Shown one piece after another: positions 32,979 to 41,684 of a stretch of 64,000 nucleotides of DNA (positions are counted from its first letter, which is position 1; each line of letters begins with the position of its first letter). The position numbers were made by a program, and so were the translations under genes. The stretch is from positions 1-64,000 of the IMG/VR virus record IMGVR_UViG_3300044712_000083; one strand, 5' to 3'. The notes beneath the pieces were generated by a model. It did not search any database. It saw nothing but the letters and a program-made list of their open reading frames with translations, and was not told where the DNA came from. This stretch comes from a virus.

Positions 32979-34225
32979 ATCTTTTTGGTATTATCTGTAG
33001 TCCAAACTCTACTAAGTAGATGATTAGTGAAACAGTTGTTCATTTTCTCTAGCAACATTAGTAAAAGCTGTTTATTAGGTTGAATGTTAAAATACTTTAA
33101 CAAATCAATGGCAACTTCTATTGCCTCTTGTTGAACTTTTACAATCTGTAAATCGTGTTCACAAGATAATCTTTTTATTCCTGAATCATCCCAGCTACTT
33201 ATAGCACCTACATCCAATAGATTTAGTTTCTCACAAGCATCTGTTTTAACATTCAGCCATTCTTCAAAACCAGATGCATTTCTAGCAATAGAACTATAGT
33301 TCATCGATACTGGTCCAGTTAGATAGATCATTCCAGGAGTTGGTAAGTTTGTTCTTATTAAGAATGATTCTAAAGACTTACCACTTCCTTGAACATCAAC
33401 TATTGTTCTGCAACCATCTATGATTTGTTCTTGAAAGTATTTTACAAATGCATCGCTTGCATCTGCATAACATTGTCTAGATGTTTGATACTCTATAGCA
33501 TCTCCTCCAACAACAGCTTTATATATAGTTAGCCAGTTTGCAGAAGTTCTATATGTAAAAGCAAGAGGTTCATCAGGAAGTTCCAACGATGCTAGTGCTA
33601 AAGTTGGAATGTTTAAACCAGCTTGATCATTCCAAATTAGTTTATTAGAATCTCTATAAGGACAACTAAGTCTAGTCATTCTCATCCAACAAGCTAGTTC
33701 TACATCTAGTTTAGATGTTTCTAATTCTACATCATTGAATGCGTGATCTGTATAAAACTCAACATTAATTCCCTTTTCTCTAGGAACTAACACATCTGAT
33801 CTAAGATTATCACCTACATGTAAGTCAGGACGTTCTATCTTATCCCAAATCCAACCATCCCATTTACCTCCCCAAGTTACATAAACTTTAACATCTTTAG
33901 TTAAACCACAAGATCTAAGTAAATCTGTTACTTGTTCTACAGAAAGATACATATCAGATACAATGATGTCTCCATCATTGACTCTATTCATGTTTTCTAC
34001 TATAGGAAATAGATGTTCTTTCTCAATCTGTAGTTCAATGTTCTTATCAATCCCTGGAAGACGATTGTAAATATCATCATATGTACCATTGGATTGTTTT
34101 TCTGCCTCTATTCTAAGCTCTGTAAAGTCTGAAATACCTAATTGTTTTCCTACTTCATTGAATACACTGTGAGGATGTACATATCTTCTAGCAATTAATG
34201 TATCAAAACAATCCCAAGATGTCAT
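32975..34225 (-). CDS. HAD-like protein, long form
   Basis: 416 residues. HAD motif I is DCFDTLI (near 5) with a following 'SDMYLSVEQV' (motif II) near 90 and 'HVGDNLRSDVLVPREKG' (motif IV) near 138. The remaining 250 residues form an extra domain with no recognised motif, including 'IVDVQGSGKSL', which resembles a P-loop only loosely. Similar long HAD proteins appear in capsule and sugar-modification loci. It overlaps both neighbours by four bases. Confidence 0.7.
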   Translation of the reverse strand: MTSWDCFDTLIARRYVHPHSVFNEVGKQLGISDFTELRIEAEKQSNGTYDDIYNRLPGIDKNIELQIEKEHLFPIVENMNRVNDGDIIVSDMYLSVEQVTDLLRSCGLTKDVKVYVTWGGKWDGWIWDKIERPDLHVGDNLRSDVLVPREKGINVEFYTDHAFNDVELETSKLDVELACWMRMTRLSCPYRDSNKLIWNDQAGLNIPTLALASLELPDEPLAFTYRTSANWLTIYKAVVGGDAIEYQTSRQCYADASDAFVKYFQEQIIDGCRTIVDVQGSGKSLESFLIRTNLPTPGMIYLTGPVSMNYSSIARNASGFEEWLNVKTDACEKLNLLDVGAISSWDDSGIKRLSCEHDLQIVKVQQEAIEVAIDLLKYFNIQPNKQLLLMLLEKMNNCFTNHLLSRVWTTDNTKKI

Positions 34226-34857
34226 AATAGTTTTTTAATTATATCATTTAGATACATGTTATCCTCATGATTTGAATAATCGCCACCTTCATCCTGCGTA
34301 ACTGTTGTAAGATTTACAAACATTAGGTTTCTACCATTAATTAATCTATGTGATCGATAACCTGTTACGTAATGATGTACTGCAATTATTTTAAAATTGG
34401 TTGTATGTTTTTCAAAAAACTGAGATAACAATAAAGCATCCTTAATAGATGCAGTTATATCAGAGTCTTTATTTGGGTAGATTATTAAAAATGTTTTTTG
34501 TTCATCAGAAGAAAGTAGATCTCTGAATCTTTCTACACATCTTTTATAATAATTATAGGCATCATCATCCATCATTGGATCACGATGCCTAAATATTATA
34601 TGCTTTTCAGGCTTTGGATTATCCTGTAATAACGGAGCATAGAAATCATGTTGACAACACTCGTGGTCATCCCAATGATTATCTATTTTACAATATTGTT
34701 CTCTATTAAGAAAGGTTTTAAAGTCATCCTCTATACAATGTTTGATCATTTCAGATCTACTATTCATCCAATCAAAGGGAAAAGATTCAACTTTTAGTCC
34801 TTGATATTTAAATATTGCAGCAGAATGGCAACCTTGTCCTAAAGAACAATACCTCAT
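34222..34857 (-). CDS. DUF1796-like papain-fold protein
   Basis: 211 residues starting with 'YCSLGQGCHSAAIFKYQGL' and 'ESFPFDWMNSRSEM', the DUF1796 pattern of putative papain-like cysteine peptidases seen in sugar-biosynthesis loci. Candidate catalytic residues are Cys10 and His11, and a later His-rich segment 'HHYVTGYRSH'. It overlaps the HAD-like gene by four bases and the next small basic gene by one. Confidence 0.65.
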   Translation of the reverse strand: MRYCSLGQGCHSAAIFKYQGLKVESFPFDWMNSRSEMIKHCIEDDFKTFLNREQYCKIDNHWDDHECCQHDFYAPLLQDNPKPEKHIIFRHRDPMMDDDAYNYYKRCVERFRDLLSSDEQKTFLIIYPNKDSDITASIKDALLLSQFFEKHTTNFKIIAVHHYVTGYRSHRLINGRNLMFVNLTTVTQDEGGDYSNHEDNMYLNDIIKKLL

Positions 34858-35078
34858 TAGTTACAACCGTACTTACATTTCCCCATTTTAGCACCATTCT
34901 TAGCCATCTTAGTAGCACCTAGTTGCTTATCTTTTGTAAGAGAAGCTTTGCCTTTAGAACCAGCTAATGCATTCTTTTGTACTTTAGTGTACGCACCTTT
35001 AGGATCTACAGGTCCAACACGTTTTGTAGAGGCTGTCATTCCTTTAAGACTACCTCCTGATTTCTTTGCTGTTGCCAT
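34857..35078 (-). CDS. small Lys/Gly-rich protein with Cys tail
   Basis: 73 residues, very basic, with 'RVGPVDPKGAYTKVQKNALAG' and 'LTKDKQLGATKMAKNGAK' and a final KCKYGCN. I recognise this from phage genomes that carry several such small proteins together. The two Cys near the end may bind metal or cross-link. Its stop abuts the DUF1796-like start. Confidence 0.65.
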   Translation of the reverse strand: MATAKKSGGSLKGMTASTKRVGPVDPKGAYTKVQKNALAGSKGKASLTKDKQLGATKMAKNGAKMGKCKYGCN

Positions 35079-35084
35079 GATTAT

Positions 35085-35459
35085 TTATTTTTTAACTTTA
35101 CCACCATTCTTTTGGAAACCCATCTTGTTTCTTACAGGTGTAGGAAGTTTCTTTAAACCTGGTTTACCAGCAGGAACAGGCTTTAAAGAAGCACCATTTG
35201 CAGCTTTCTTAATCATTCCACCTTTTTTCATTGGTGATTTTTTAACTGCAACTTTGCTAACATTATCTCTTTTAGCATCTCTTGCTTTTTGTTCTTTTTC
35301 CATTTGAATAGTGGTTTCATAATTATCTCCACCACCTGGTGTACGAGGAAAACGTTTTTCATAAGACTCTGGATAAAAGTCTGCAGGAGTTTGGTAACGT
35401 TTAGCAGGTTTACTTTTAACTACAGTACCTGTTTGAGCTTTTTTAATTGCTTTTGCCAT
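35085..35459 (-). CDS. Lys-rich, low-complexity protein
   Basis: 124 residues, mostly disordered, with 'KAIKKAQTGTVVKSKPAKRY', a PGGG run, 'KKSPMKKGGMIKKAANG' and a basic end. It belongs to the cluster of small basic proteins here. Likely a virion or nucleoid protein; no family named. Confidence 0.6.
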   Translation of the reverse strand: MAKAIKKAQTGTVVKSKPAKRYQTPADFYPESYEKRFPRTPGGGDNYETTIQMEKEQKARDAKRDNVSKVAVKKSPMKKGGMIKKAANGASLKPVPAGKPGLKKLPTPVRNKMGFQKNGGKVKK

Positions 35460-35463
35460 TGTA

Positions 35464-35610
35464 TTATTTCTTTTTAGATTGAGCTTTAATTTTCTTTTCC
35501 TGCTTTAACATAGCAGCTGTAGGTTTCTTACCAGATCCCTTATTAGCACGGATGTTATCCCATAGTCCTCTACGAGATGTTGATCCGTCCTTACGTTTTA
35601 ACATTTCCAT
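35464..35610 (-). CDS. small basic protein, LWDNIRAN type
   Basis: 48 residues from the ATG at 35610 (MEMLKRK; the ATG at 35604 is an alternative that overlaps the upstream stop). 'RKDGSTSRRGLWDNIRANKGSGKKPT' is a pattern I know from phages that also carry the DUF6321-like protein encoded just upstream. Basic throughout. Confidence 0.6.
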   Translation of the reverse strand: MEMLKRKDGSTSRRGLWDNIRANKGSGKKPTAAMLKQEKKIKAQSKKK

Positions 35611-35852
35611 TTGCGTAAAGATTTATTGATACGAGAATTAGGATCGTTAGCTGTCTTAGCAGACGTTAGTTTCTTTTTCATACCTGACATCCTAGCACAG
35701 AATGATTTCTTGCGAGGACCACCTTCAGGTTGTGGAGCTTTTAAACCAGGCTTACCTGGATTAGCTTTATTGTAGGATGCTCTACCTTTTGCGTTGAGGC
35801 CACCAGAAGGATTCTTACCTTCTTTTCTTTGCCATGCTGGACTTTTTGCCAT
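35598..35852 (-). CDS. DUF6321-like small basic protein
   Basis: 84 residues from the ATG at 35852 (MAKSPAWQRKEGKNPSGG). Segments 'GLNAKGRASYNKANPG', 'KAPQPEGGPRKKSFCARM' and the end SLRKWKC strongly recall the DUF6321 family of phage proteins. A structural or DNA-associated role has been suggested for such proteins but not, to my knowledge, shown. It overlaps the upstream gene by 38 bases. Confidence 0.7.
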   Translation of the reverse strand: MAKSPAWQRKEGKNPSGGLNAKGRASYNKANPGKPGLKAPQPEGGPRKKSFCARMSGMKKKLTSAKTANDPNSRINKSLRKWKC

Positions 35853-36150
35853 AGTTAGGATTTTCTCTGTGCCACTTCTTGACTGAAGCAACACCTTGTT
35901 TAACAGTTTTAGCTTTAGCTTTGTTAGTGAGATTGATTTTATCCCACTTACCTGCAGGAATACCAGCTGTATGATCTACAACTATATCTCCTTTATCACC
36001 TATCCCTCTATCGGTGGTCTTTTTAAATACTTTATGTGTTTGTCCGCCAACTTTAACAATAGCTTTACCACCGTTCTTTAGTGTAGAACCTTTAAACTGT
36101 CCTTTCTTTTTAATTAAAGGACCATCAGGAACGGGTGTAAACTTTTTCAT
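35815..36150 (-). CDS. small basic protein, KKWHRENP type
   Basis: 111 residues, basic, with 'GKAIVKVGGQTHKVFKKTTDRG', an acidic 'GDIVVDHTAG' and 'KWDKINLTNKAKAKTVKQG' before 'VKKWHRENPNYGKKSS'. I recognise the last segment from phage small-protein clusters. It shares its start region with the next gene's stop (TAATG). Confidence 0.6.
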   Translation of the reverse strand: MKKFTPVPDGPLIKKKGQFKGSTLKNGGKAIVKVGGQTHKVFKKTTDRGIGDKGDIVVDHTAGIPAGKWDKINLTNKAKAKTVKQGVASVKKWHRENPNYGKKSSMAKKRR

Positions 36151-36308
36151 TATTTACCAGCTTTACGAGCTCTGCCCATTGCTTTAAATGTCTTAGCTAA
36201 AGCTTTACGTTTTGGTGTACACGTAGCTTTAGTCATAGGAGTGCAGTATCCTTTATGTTTAGGATTGACTGCTCCTTGAATCCAGTTCTTCTTTGATGCT
36301 TTTGCCAT
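36150..36308 (-). CDS. small basic protein with two Cys
   Basis: 52 residues, 'KKNWIQGAVNPKHKGYCTP' and 'ATCTPKRKALAKTFKAMG', a common phage small-protein pattern with two Cys and Thr-Pro pairs. It starts the run of basic genes in transcription order and overlaps the preceding 78-residue gene by 50 bases. Confidence 0.65.
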   Translation of the reverse strand: MAKASKKNWIQGAVNPKHKGYCTPMTKATCTPKRKALAKTFKAMGRARKAGK

Positions 36309-36495
36309 ACCTATGATAGGTTAAATTGGGTTTTACTATAATATCTTTATGAGTAAATTGCCAGAGCTCCCCAGTGGCATTGATGATTATCGTATAGATA
36401 GTGTCAGTCTCATGACCATAATCTAAAACCAACCAAACGATTCCATCACCTTTAGGTGTAGTGACTTCTAATCGATTGGCTGGTTCATAGATCAT
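36259..36495 (-). CDS. hypothetical small protein
   Basis: 78 residues with an early beta-rich part (VWLVLDYGHETDTIYTIII) that may be an SH3-like barrel, followed by a charged end. No family recognised. Overlaps the next gene by 50 bases. Confidence 0.55.
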   Translation of the reverse strand: MIYEPANRLEVTTPKGDGIVWLVLDYGHETDTIYTIIINATGELWQFTHKDIIVKPNLTYHRYGKSIKEELDSRSSQS

Positions 36496-36542
36496 ATAGT
36501 TTGTTTTTAAAGTGCAGTTCTATGTCTGAGCATAGTTGGGCA

Positions 36543-36800
36543 CTATTGTTCTGGAACTTCTACAACAGAACCGTTTTCAACAGCTTCTGCTAATGTAGCT
36601 TCCATGATTTGACTAGCTTTTTCAGCTAATAAGATACGTTGTGCTTCTTCTGTAGACAAAATTGCACGTAATGAGTTTAAAAGAATACCAAAATCATTTC
36701 CTGATAATACAAATTCTGAGTCAATTGCCCAAGTGTATTTCTTATTTGGATCAAATGTTGGTGTTTCTTGAACTTCTGGTTCGTCTTTTACAATCTCCAT
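36543..36800 (-). CDS. conserved small acidic protein
   Basis: 85 residues: a disordered acidic head with Pro, then 'YTWAIDSEFVLSGNDFGILLNSLRAIL' and a helical tail. I have seen this type in phage structural regions, next to small virion genes. It is first in its transcript, behind a TTG-N20-TACTTTTA promoter-like sequence. Confidence 0.6.
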   Translation of the reverse strand: MEIVKDEPEVQETPTFDPNKKYTWAIDSEFVLSGNDFGILLNSLRAILSTEEAQRILLAEKASQIMEATLAEAVENGSVVEVPEQ

Positions 36801-36824
36801 GTTTGTTATTTATTTTGGTTTGTG

Positions 36825-36855
36825 TAAAAGTAAATGGAATATTTTAGAATTGCAA
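36825..36855 (-). promoter_or_regulatory. Bacteroidota-like promoter
   Basis: On the minus strand TTG (36853-36855) and TACTTTTA (36825-36832) are spaced by 20 bases, close to TTG-N19/20-TAnnTTTG with the last base changed. It lies directly upstream of the 85-residue gene, in a 57-base gap between genes. Confidence 0.5.
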
Positions 36856-36857
36856 GA

Positions 36858-38216
36858 TTATTTAAAAACTTTTCTTTCATGCCACAACTGACCATAATGA
36901 GGCATGTTTCTATTATGGTATATAATACTAAAGTGATTATTTAATTTTTTTACAATCAGGGGTTTTTTACGTTTATCAACAATAAACATACCCATCATCT
37001 CAATATTATCCAATGTTTTAGTTTTACCAGATACACCGATGTAGATAGGAGATTTAGGATTATTATAAACAACCTCACAAAATGCACGTCCTAAAACACG
37101 AGGACCTGTTACATCTAATGTATTGAATCCATATAACTTATTATCAATATTATGTTTAGAAAGTTCTATAGCTCGTTTTACAATAACGTCTCCTGCTTTA
37201 CTACACATAAATGCATTATATAAAGCATTAGGAGCTTCAGGTGTATCCACTGCAAACACCCTATCCATGTCTTCAATAATCTCATCAAATGGTACTAATA
37301 TTACTTGAGAGAAATCATTGTAACATCCTCCATGTCTATGTAGAATCAAGTATCTCCAGAAATCAGCTTTGTATGCTGTAGGAACAAGACTATTATAAGT
37401 TGCTAAATATTCTTCACCATAGTAATCTCTGATGTAATTTTCACAATCTGCATCAGAGAAATAGAACAACTGATATCCAGGATTTTTTTCCATCATATCA
37501 TAATAGATGAGCTTCATCACATTAGGAAGAGCATCTTCAGACATAGGACCTGTTCTAAATATCCATTTAGGAATACCATCCTCTCTCCACTCTTTGCCTT
37601 TGAAATCTTGATATGTTCTTATAGGATTATACCATTGATTAGGTTTGTAGTATTGATTCATGTTAGTAAACTTTGGATAGATTCCATTGTTCTCTAATAT
37701 GTTAGCAACCATTACATCTTCTAATGGATACTGTTTACCATCTGCTTGAGCTATACATTCTATAGCTTTTCTAGAAACAATATAACTTAGTCCACCCTCA
37801 CACCAGTCAGAGATTTCACCTTCATAAGGTTTGTCATTCCAATAATGACCTTCACATCTTCCTATATGGTGATTACGATTAATCATGTGCTTACCAGCAA
37901 TCATTCCCATATAGTCTGTGAGTTCGAAATCAATCTCTTTAATAAGAGTCATATCCTCATCCAATTTATGGAAGTGAGTATATGAATCAAATACAGAGTT
38001 CTCACTGATAAACTTAAACATAGATGCTACCTTATCAGGAAGTCCGCAATAAGAGTCATCACAATTTAGTTTAATTACATCACCCTCATAAGAGTTATCT
38101 TCATATCCACCAACTACAACAACATAGTCAGTAAATGAGCTACTAACTTTATCTAGTGTAGCTTGTAGATTATCTTGGTGTGTGATAAATACTTTTAATA
38201 TCTTGTTGGTTTGCAT
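36858..38216 (-). CDS. two-domain glycosyltransferase (GT fusion)
   Basis: 452 residues joining two transferase-like parts. The N-terminal 215 residues hold a GT-A style domain with 'VVGGYEDNSY', 'LNCDDSYCGLPDKVASMF' and 'THFHKLDEDMTLI' (an acidic DxD-like DED). The C-terminal part is GT32-like: 'IPKWIFRTG', 'AYKADFWRYLILHRHGGCYNDFSQVILV' where the GG-x-Y-x-D motif is GGCYNDFS. Two sugar additions by one chain would fit glycan assembly. Nearby genes include other glycosyltransferases and virion proteins. Confidence 0.75.
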   Translation of the reverse strand: MQTNKILKVFITHQDNLQATLDKVSSSFTDYVVVVGGYEDNSYEGDVIKLNCDDSYCGLPDKVASMFKFISENSVFDSYTHFHKLDEDMTLIKEIDFELTDYMGMIAGKHMINRNHHIGRCEGHYWNDKPYEGEISDWCEGGLSYIVSRKAIECIAQADGKQYPLEDVMVANILENNGIYPKFTNMNQYYKPNQWYNPIRTYQDFKGKEWREDGIPKWIFRTGPMSEDALPNVMKLIYYDMMEKNPGYQLFYFSDADCENYIRDYYGEEYLATYNSLVPTAYKADFWRYLILHRHGGCYNDFSQVILVPFDEIIEDMDRVFAVDTPEAPNALYNAFMCSKAGDVIVKRAIELSKHNIDNKLYGFNTLDVTGPRVLGRAFCEVVYNNPKSPIYIGVSGKTKTLDNIEMMGMFIVDKRKKPLIVKKLNNHFSIIYHNRNMPHYGQLWHERKVFK

Positions 38217-38221
38217 ATAGT

Positions 38222-38503
38222 TTATAATGTTATCTCAAAAGAAATAACAGCATTGGTTTTAATACTCTTACTCATGTTCAACTTAATCTGAAACTGATTA
38301 TGAAACTTAAACAGCTCCTCTATCAAAGCATTTGTATACTTTGGTAGAGAAGGTGCAAGTCTAAACGTATAAGATTTAGGATGTTTAGTTATTTCCATAG
38401 TTGATAACTCATCTACAGAATCGATAACACCTTCTAGATGTGCAAAGTATAGCTCATCATTATGGGGCATTATCTTTGGAAAAAACTTTTTACTAATTTG
38501 CAT
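38222..38503 (-). CDS. hypothetical small protein
   Basis: 93 residues, basic start ('QISKKFFPKIMP') and mixed beta content. No recognised family. Overlaps the ferritin-like gene's stop by one base. Confidence 0.55.
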   Translation of the reverse strand: MQISKKFFPKIMPHNDELYFAHLEGVIDSVDELSTMEITKHPKSYTFRLAPSLPKYTNALIEELFKFHNQFQIKLNMSKSIKTNAVISFEITL

Positions 38504-38925
38504 TAGCTCAATGTTAGTAGGTATTTAGTTGTAGCTGCTTTTCCAGACAAGCTTTGAGCAACATTTTCAATGTCAGGCATATTGTTTGTAGCTCCGTAGT
38601 TCTGCAGTTGCTTAGCAAACGCCATTAACTCAGACACCACTTGCTCAGATACACCTGGAGCATAATCTTTCAATTGTCCTGGATTACCAATCTTAGCACG
38701 AGTACCTGAGTAGCCCATGATCTTCTCAATAATCTCATCTTTGAAATCAAAGACAGCATCGTACAATCCACCTAAAGCCTGGTGCTCTGCATAAGAACGT
38801 GTGGCCCAGTGCAAGTTATGTAGTTGTAGTTCAAAGTATGTTAGCTTTGTAGCAATAACATCAGGAGAAAGATCTCCTGACGCACTGCTTAGCATTTCTT
38901 GTGGGAATAATGATTTTAATGCCAT
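38503..38925 (-). CDS. Dps/ferritin-like protein
   Basis: 140 residues, almost all helical, with 'LTYFELQLHNLHWATRSYAEHQALGGLYDAVFDFKDEIIEKIMGY'-type spacing: a His-rich helix then D/E-rich helix, as in Dps ferroxidase centres. DUF5856-like phage proteins fit. It could bind iron or be a structural protein of this fold. A full Dps core is about 160 residues, so the C-terminal helix may be short. Confidence 0.65.
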   Translation of the reverse strand: MALKSLFPQEMLSSASGDLSPDVIATKLTYFELQLHNLHWATRSYAEHQALGGLYDAVFDFKDEIIEKIMGYSGTRAKIGNPGQLKDYAPGVSEQVVSELMAFAKQLQNYGATNNMPDIENVAQSLSGKAATTKYLLTLS

Positions 38926-38937
38926 GTTGTTTAAATA

Positions 38938-39402
38938 TTAGAAGCACTGAGTACAGCTGTAAATGTATGTAGCAGTTCCTCCAGTTGTATTCCAGTAGCA
39001 GTTAGAGTACTGCGGAGATTCCGAAAACAAAAGAGAAAAACCATAGACATTTATATTAAATGGAATAGTTAATGCAGCATCTTCCCAAAGAGTTGTCCAA
39101 TCTGCAAGAGTGCTACTTTGTGTATATCCAATAGAAGTCTGTGGGTTAATGTTATTACATGCATCTGAACTATTTGCATAACTTGTTATTACCCATGCTG
39201 TAGGTTGATTTCCACCACCACCACTGTGACTAGTTGATGTAGTTGTTGTACTAGGATTAGATCCTCTATAGTACATAGGAATTTCTCTCCAGTTACCATT
39301 CTTTGGTTTGGAGGTTCTAAACACAGGTGATCCTGATACTACACGACCTGTACCGTCAGTTTGCACATATGCTTTTAATTTTGGTGTTATATTATTTGCC
39401 AT
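38938..39402 (-). CDS. modular virion-type protein, paralogue of next gene
   Basis: 154 residues. Residues 1-45 share the plan of the next gene ('KLKAYVQTDGTGRVVSGS' and 'WREIPMYYR'). A Thr/Ser linker (STTTTSTSHSGGGG) follows, then a C-terminal beta domain with several Cys and Tyr. This looks like a conserved attachment module with a variable domain, as in phage fibre or adhesion proteins. Family unknown. Confidence 0.6.
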   Translation of the reverse strand: MANNITPKLKAYVQTDGTGRVVSGSPVFRTSKPKNGNWREIPMYYRGSNPSTTTTSTSHSGGGGNQPTAWVITSYANSSDACNNINPQTSIGYTQSSTLADWTTLWEDAALTIPFNINVYGFSLLFSESPQYSNCYWNTTGGTATYIYSCTQCF

Positions 39403-39423
39403 TTTCTATATCTTATTTAATTA

Positions 39424-39825
39424 TTATACACAGTTATAAACACTTAATACACCACCAGCATTAACTAAATACTTGGTCATAAGATCAGAAATAACCAATC
39501 CTGTTGTAACAGGTGTAGTTAGTGCACTATCAGTAAATACACTAATTCCTGCAGCTAATGTTGACGAAGATGAATAGAATGTTATGTTAGCTGAAATTGT
39601 AGTATTACATGCATCAGTTACATTATCCCAGTAGCCTTTAGTAAATGATGTAGGGGCTGCTGTGGTAGTTGTTGATGTAGTATCATTACAACAGTTATAA
39701 GTAGGAATTTCAAACCAACGTCCAACACGTGGTCTGTTCTTTCTCAGAATCAGGCTGCCTGCAACAACCCTTCCGCTACCATCGTAGCGAACAAATGCTT
39801 TTAATTTCTTCTGATTATTAGCCAT
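39424..39825 (-). CDS. modular virion-type protein, paralogue of previous gene
   Basis: 133 residues with the same N-terminal module ('KLKAFVRYDGSGRVVAGS', 'WFEIPTYN'), a TTSTTTTAA linker, and a different C-terminal beta domain. It is separated from its paralogue by 21 bases. The pair suggests duplication and exchange of the receptor-binding or decoration domain. Confidence 0.6.
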   Translation of the reverse strand: MANNQKKLKAFVRYDGSGRVVAGSLILRKNRPRVGRWFEIPTYNCCNDTTSTTTTAAPTSFTKGYWDNVTDACNTTISANITFYSSSSTLAAGISVFTDSALTTPVTTGLVISDLMTKYLVNAGGVLSVYNCV

Positions 39826-39830
39826 TTTGA

Positions 39831-40850
39831 TTAATAGTTTAAATTGTATTTTTCTTTAAGTTCTATAAGTTTAGATACGTAGAAATGAGTACCAAGTCTC
39901 TTGCTACGCTCATCAGTATATACTGTCATCATATGAGGATCTGTAAAAGGATCTGTTCCACCGTGGTATTTACCTTTATAGAATGTTGGAACATCACCCA
40001 TGTAATCACCAACCATTCCAGCATTATGAAATATACCTAACTTATCAACTTTTTCTATAGAATCAGAAGCCCAAGAGAATTCCATTTCAGGAATCACCTT
40101 TGTATCATCTCCTCTACGCCATAAGTTCCATAGAACTGCCCACATATCTGCACACCAACTTTGAAAACCTTTATCTTCACTTTCAAAGAATTCTCGATTA
40201 ATACTCATTAAATAAACTCTAATAGAAATACAATCTTCCATTACATGTTTCCAGAAGTCTGCATCAATATTCTTTAATAGATATTGAGCTCCTCCTGAAT
40301 CATCATTAGATTTTTCAGCAATGAAACGTGTAATACCACAAAGATTTGTTGTCTCTTCTAGAATATCACGTTGTTTGTATTCTTCTAGTTTATCAGGTAG
40401 AACATCTCTTTCTTTACTATCAAAGTAACGAGCGTTGATGTAGCTATTAGTATCTGATAAATAGTGTACATCATCATCTACATACTGATCAATGTTGAAC
40501 TTCTCTGTAAAGTATACATCACAATCACAATAGAACAATGCTTTTTCTTTCATCTCAGGATGATCCTGGAAGTAACGCATTAATGTGTATGGACGTAAGA
40601 CAGAAACGTAGATTCCTAACATCTCACTGATTGTATTATCTTCATCCTTATAGAAAGCAAACTCTGCTTCTGGATATAAGTCTACAATCTTTTGCCATTT
40701 GTCATTAGGCTCTCTGAAATGTGGAGTAAAGACTAGCACAATTGCTTTGTCTGAATGTCCTAGCTTTCTTAATGATTCTAGCCATAAATGCACTTGCCAT
40801 GTAAAATATACATCGTCTGGCTGTGCACAGATAAATTTAAGATCCCTCAT
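39831..40850 (-). CDS. putative glycosyltransferase
   Basis: 339 residues with 'VFTPHFREPNDKW', 'KALFYCDCDVYFTEKFNI' (an acidic DCD near the usual DxD site, about residue 108) and 'GGTDPF'. It fits a GT-A transferase. It lies among virion-type genes, which suggests it decorates virion proteins or the host surface. Confidence 0.65.
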   Translation of the reverse strand: MRDLKFICAQPDDVYFTWQVHLWLESLRKLGHSDKAIVLVFTPHFREPNDKWQKIVDLYPEAEFAFYKDEDNTISEMLGIYVSVLRPYTLMRYFQDHPEMKEKALFYCDCDVYFTEKFNIDQYVDDDVHYLSDTNSYINARYFDSKERDVLPDKLEEYKQRDILEETTNLCGITRFIAEKSNDDSGGAQYLLKNIDADFWKHVMEDCISIRVYLMSINREFFESEDKGFQSWCADMWAVLWNLWRRGDDTKVIPEMEFSWASDSIEKVDKLGIFHNAGMVGDYMGDVPTFYKGKYHGGTDPFTDPHMMTVYTDERSKRLGTHFYVSKLIELKEKYNLNY

Positions 40851-40876
40851 GTAGTTAGTTGTTTTATTTTTTAATT

Positions 40877-41680
40877 TTATACAGATCCTACTTGTAATGA
40901 TCCTTCATATCCTACAAATGGATTAAGTGTAGAGTAATTAGCTCCGCTGTTTGTAGCATTATGACCATTACCACTATTGTCAGTTAATTCTGCAGTGATG
41001 TTTGTTCCTTGGAAGATTAATAATTTAGTAGTAGGTAGAGCAGCTAACGGTGCAGTTGGTACAGATCCACTAAATGGTGCTGTATACACTGCAGAATCTG
41101 TCCATCTAAAATTGCTTAGATATCCATTTATGTAAGAGTCTGGCTCATTACCATATCCAATGGTTAATGGTAAGCCTGAGCTAGATATAGATGTAGACCA
41201 TGATGATGTAGCTAATTCATAACCATCAATATACATATACACTAAACTACCATTACCTACAATAGCAATGTGATGCCAACCTCCTACTAAGTTGATTCCT
41301 AAGCTACCAGGAGTTCCTGCTATTAGTGGACTACCGTTGCCCCAGAAGTAAATAACAGAGGCACCACCTTCAATAGAAATAGCGTTAGGAGCAGGATATG
41401 CACCAAAGCTGTAGACACGTGGAAATCCATTTGGATTAGCCATGTTCAAGAAGAACTCAATTGTAAAGTCTCCTGAAATATCAAAGTCCGTACTAGCAGC
41501 GATGCCTATATTGCCAGGAGGCGTTGGAGCAATTGTAGTAGTTGTAGTAGTAGTAGGATTTACATACACAGGATTATTATACATCACACGTGTAAGACTC
41601 TCCAATTGCTTAGAGATGTCCCAAAGCAATGCTGCCTTAGTGCTAGATGGTTGTCCTATCTGTTTTGAAGGTATTGCCAT
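40877..41680 (-). CDS. LamG/ConA-like adhesin, shared N-terminal module
   Basis: 267 residues. The first 35 (MAIPSKQIG...LLWDISKQLESLT) match the next gene's start. A TTTTTTTIAP linker follows, then a LamG-like jelly roll: 'FTIEFFLNM', 'GWHHIAIVG', 'YMYIDGYELAT' and 'GYLSNFRWTDSAVY'. Such domains bind sugars or proteins on cell surfaces, so this is a likely receptor-binding protein. Confidence 0.75.
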   Translation of the reverse strand: MAIPSKQIGQPSSTKAALLWDISKQLESLTRVMYNNPVYVNPTTTTTTTIAPTPPGNIGIAASTDFDISGDFTIEFFLNMANPNGFPRVYSFGAYPAPNAISIEGGASVIYFWGNGSPLIAGTPGSLGINLVGGWHHIAIVGNGSLVYMYIDGYELATSSWSTSISSSGLPLTIGYGNEPDSYINGYLSNFRWTDSAVYTAPFSGSVPTAPLAALPTTKLLIFQGTNITAELTDNSGNGHNATNSGANYSTLNPFVGYEGSLQVGSV

Positions 41681-41684
41681 GATC

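Noticed and set aside
32975-34225. P-loop-like GSGKS in the HAD-like protein
   Set aside because: It stands alone, with no Walker B or other ATPase motif nearby, so it is likely chance.
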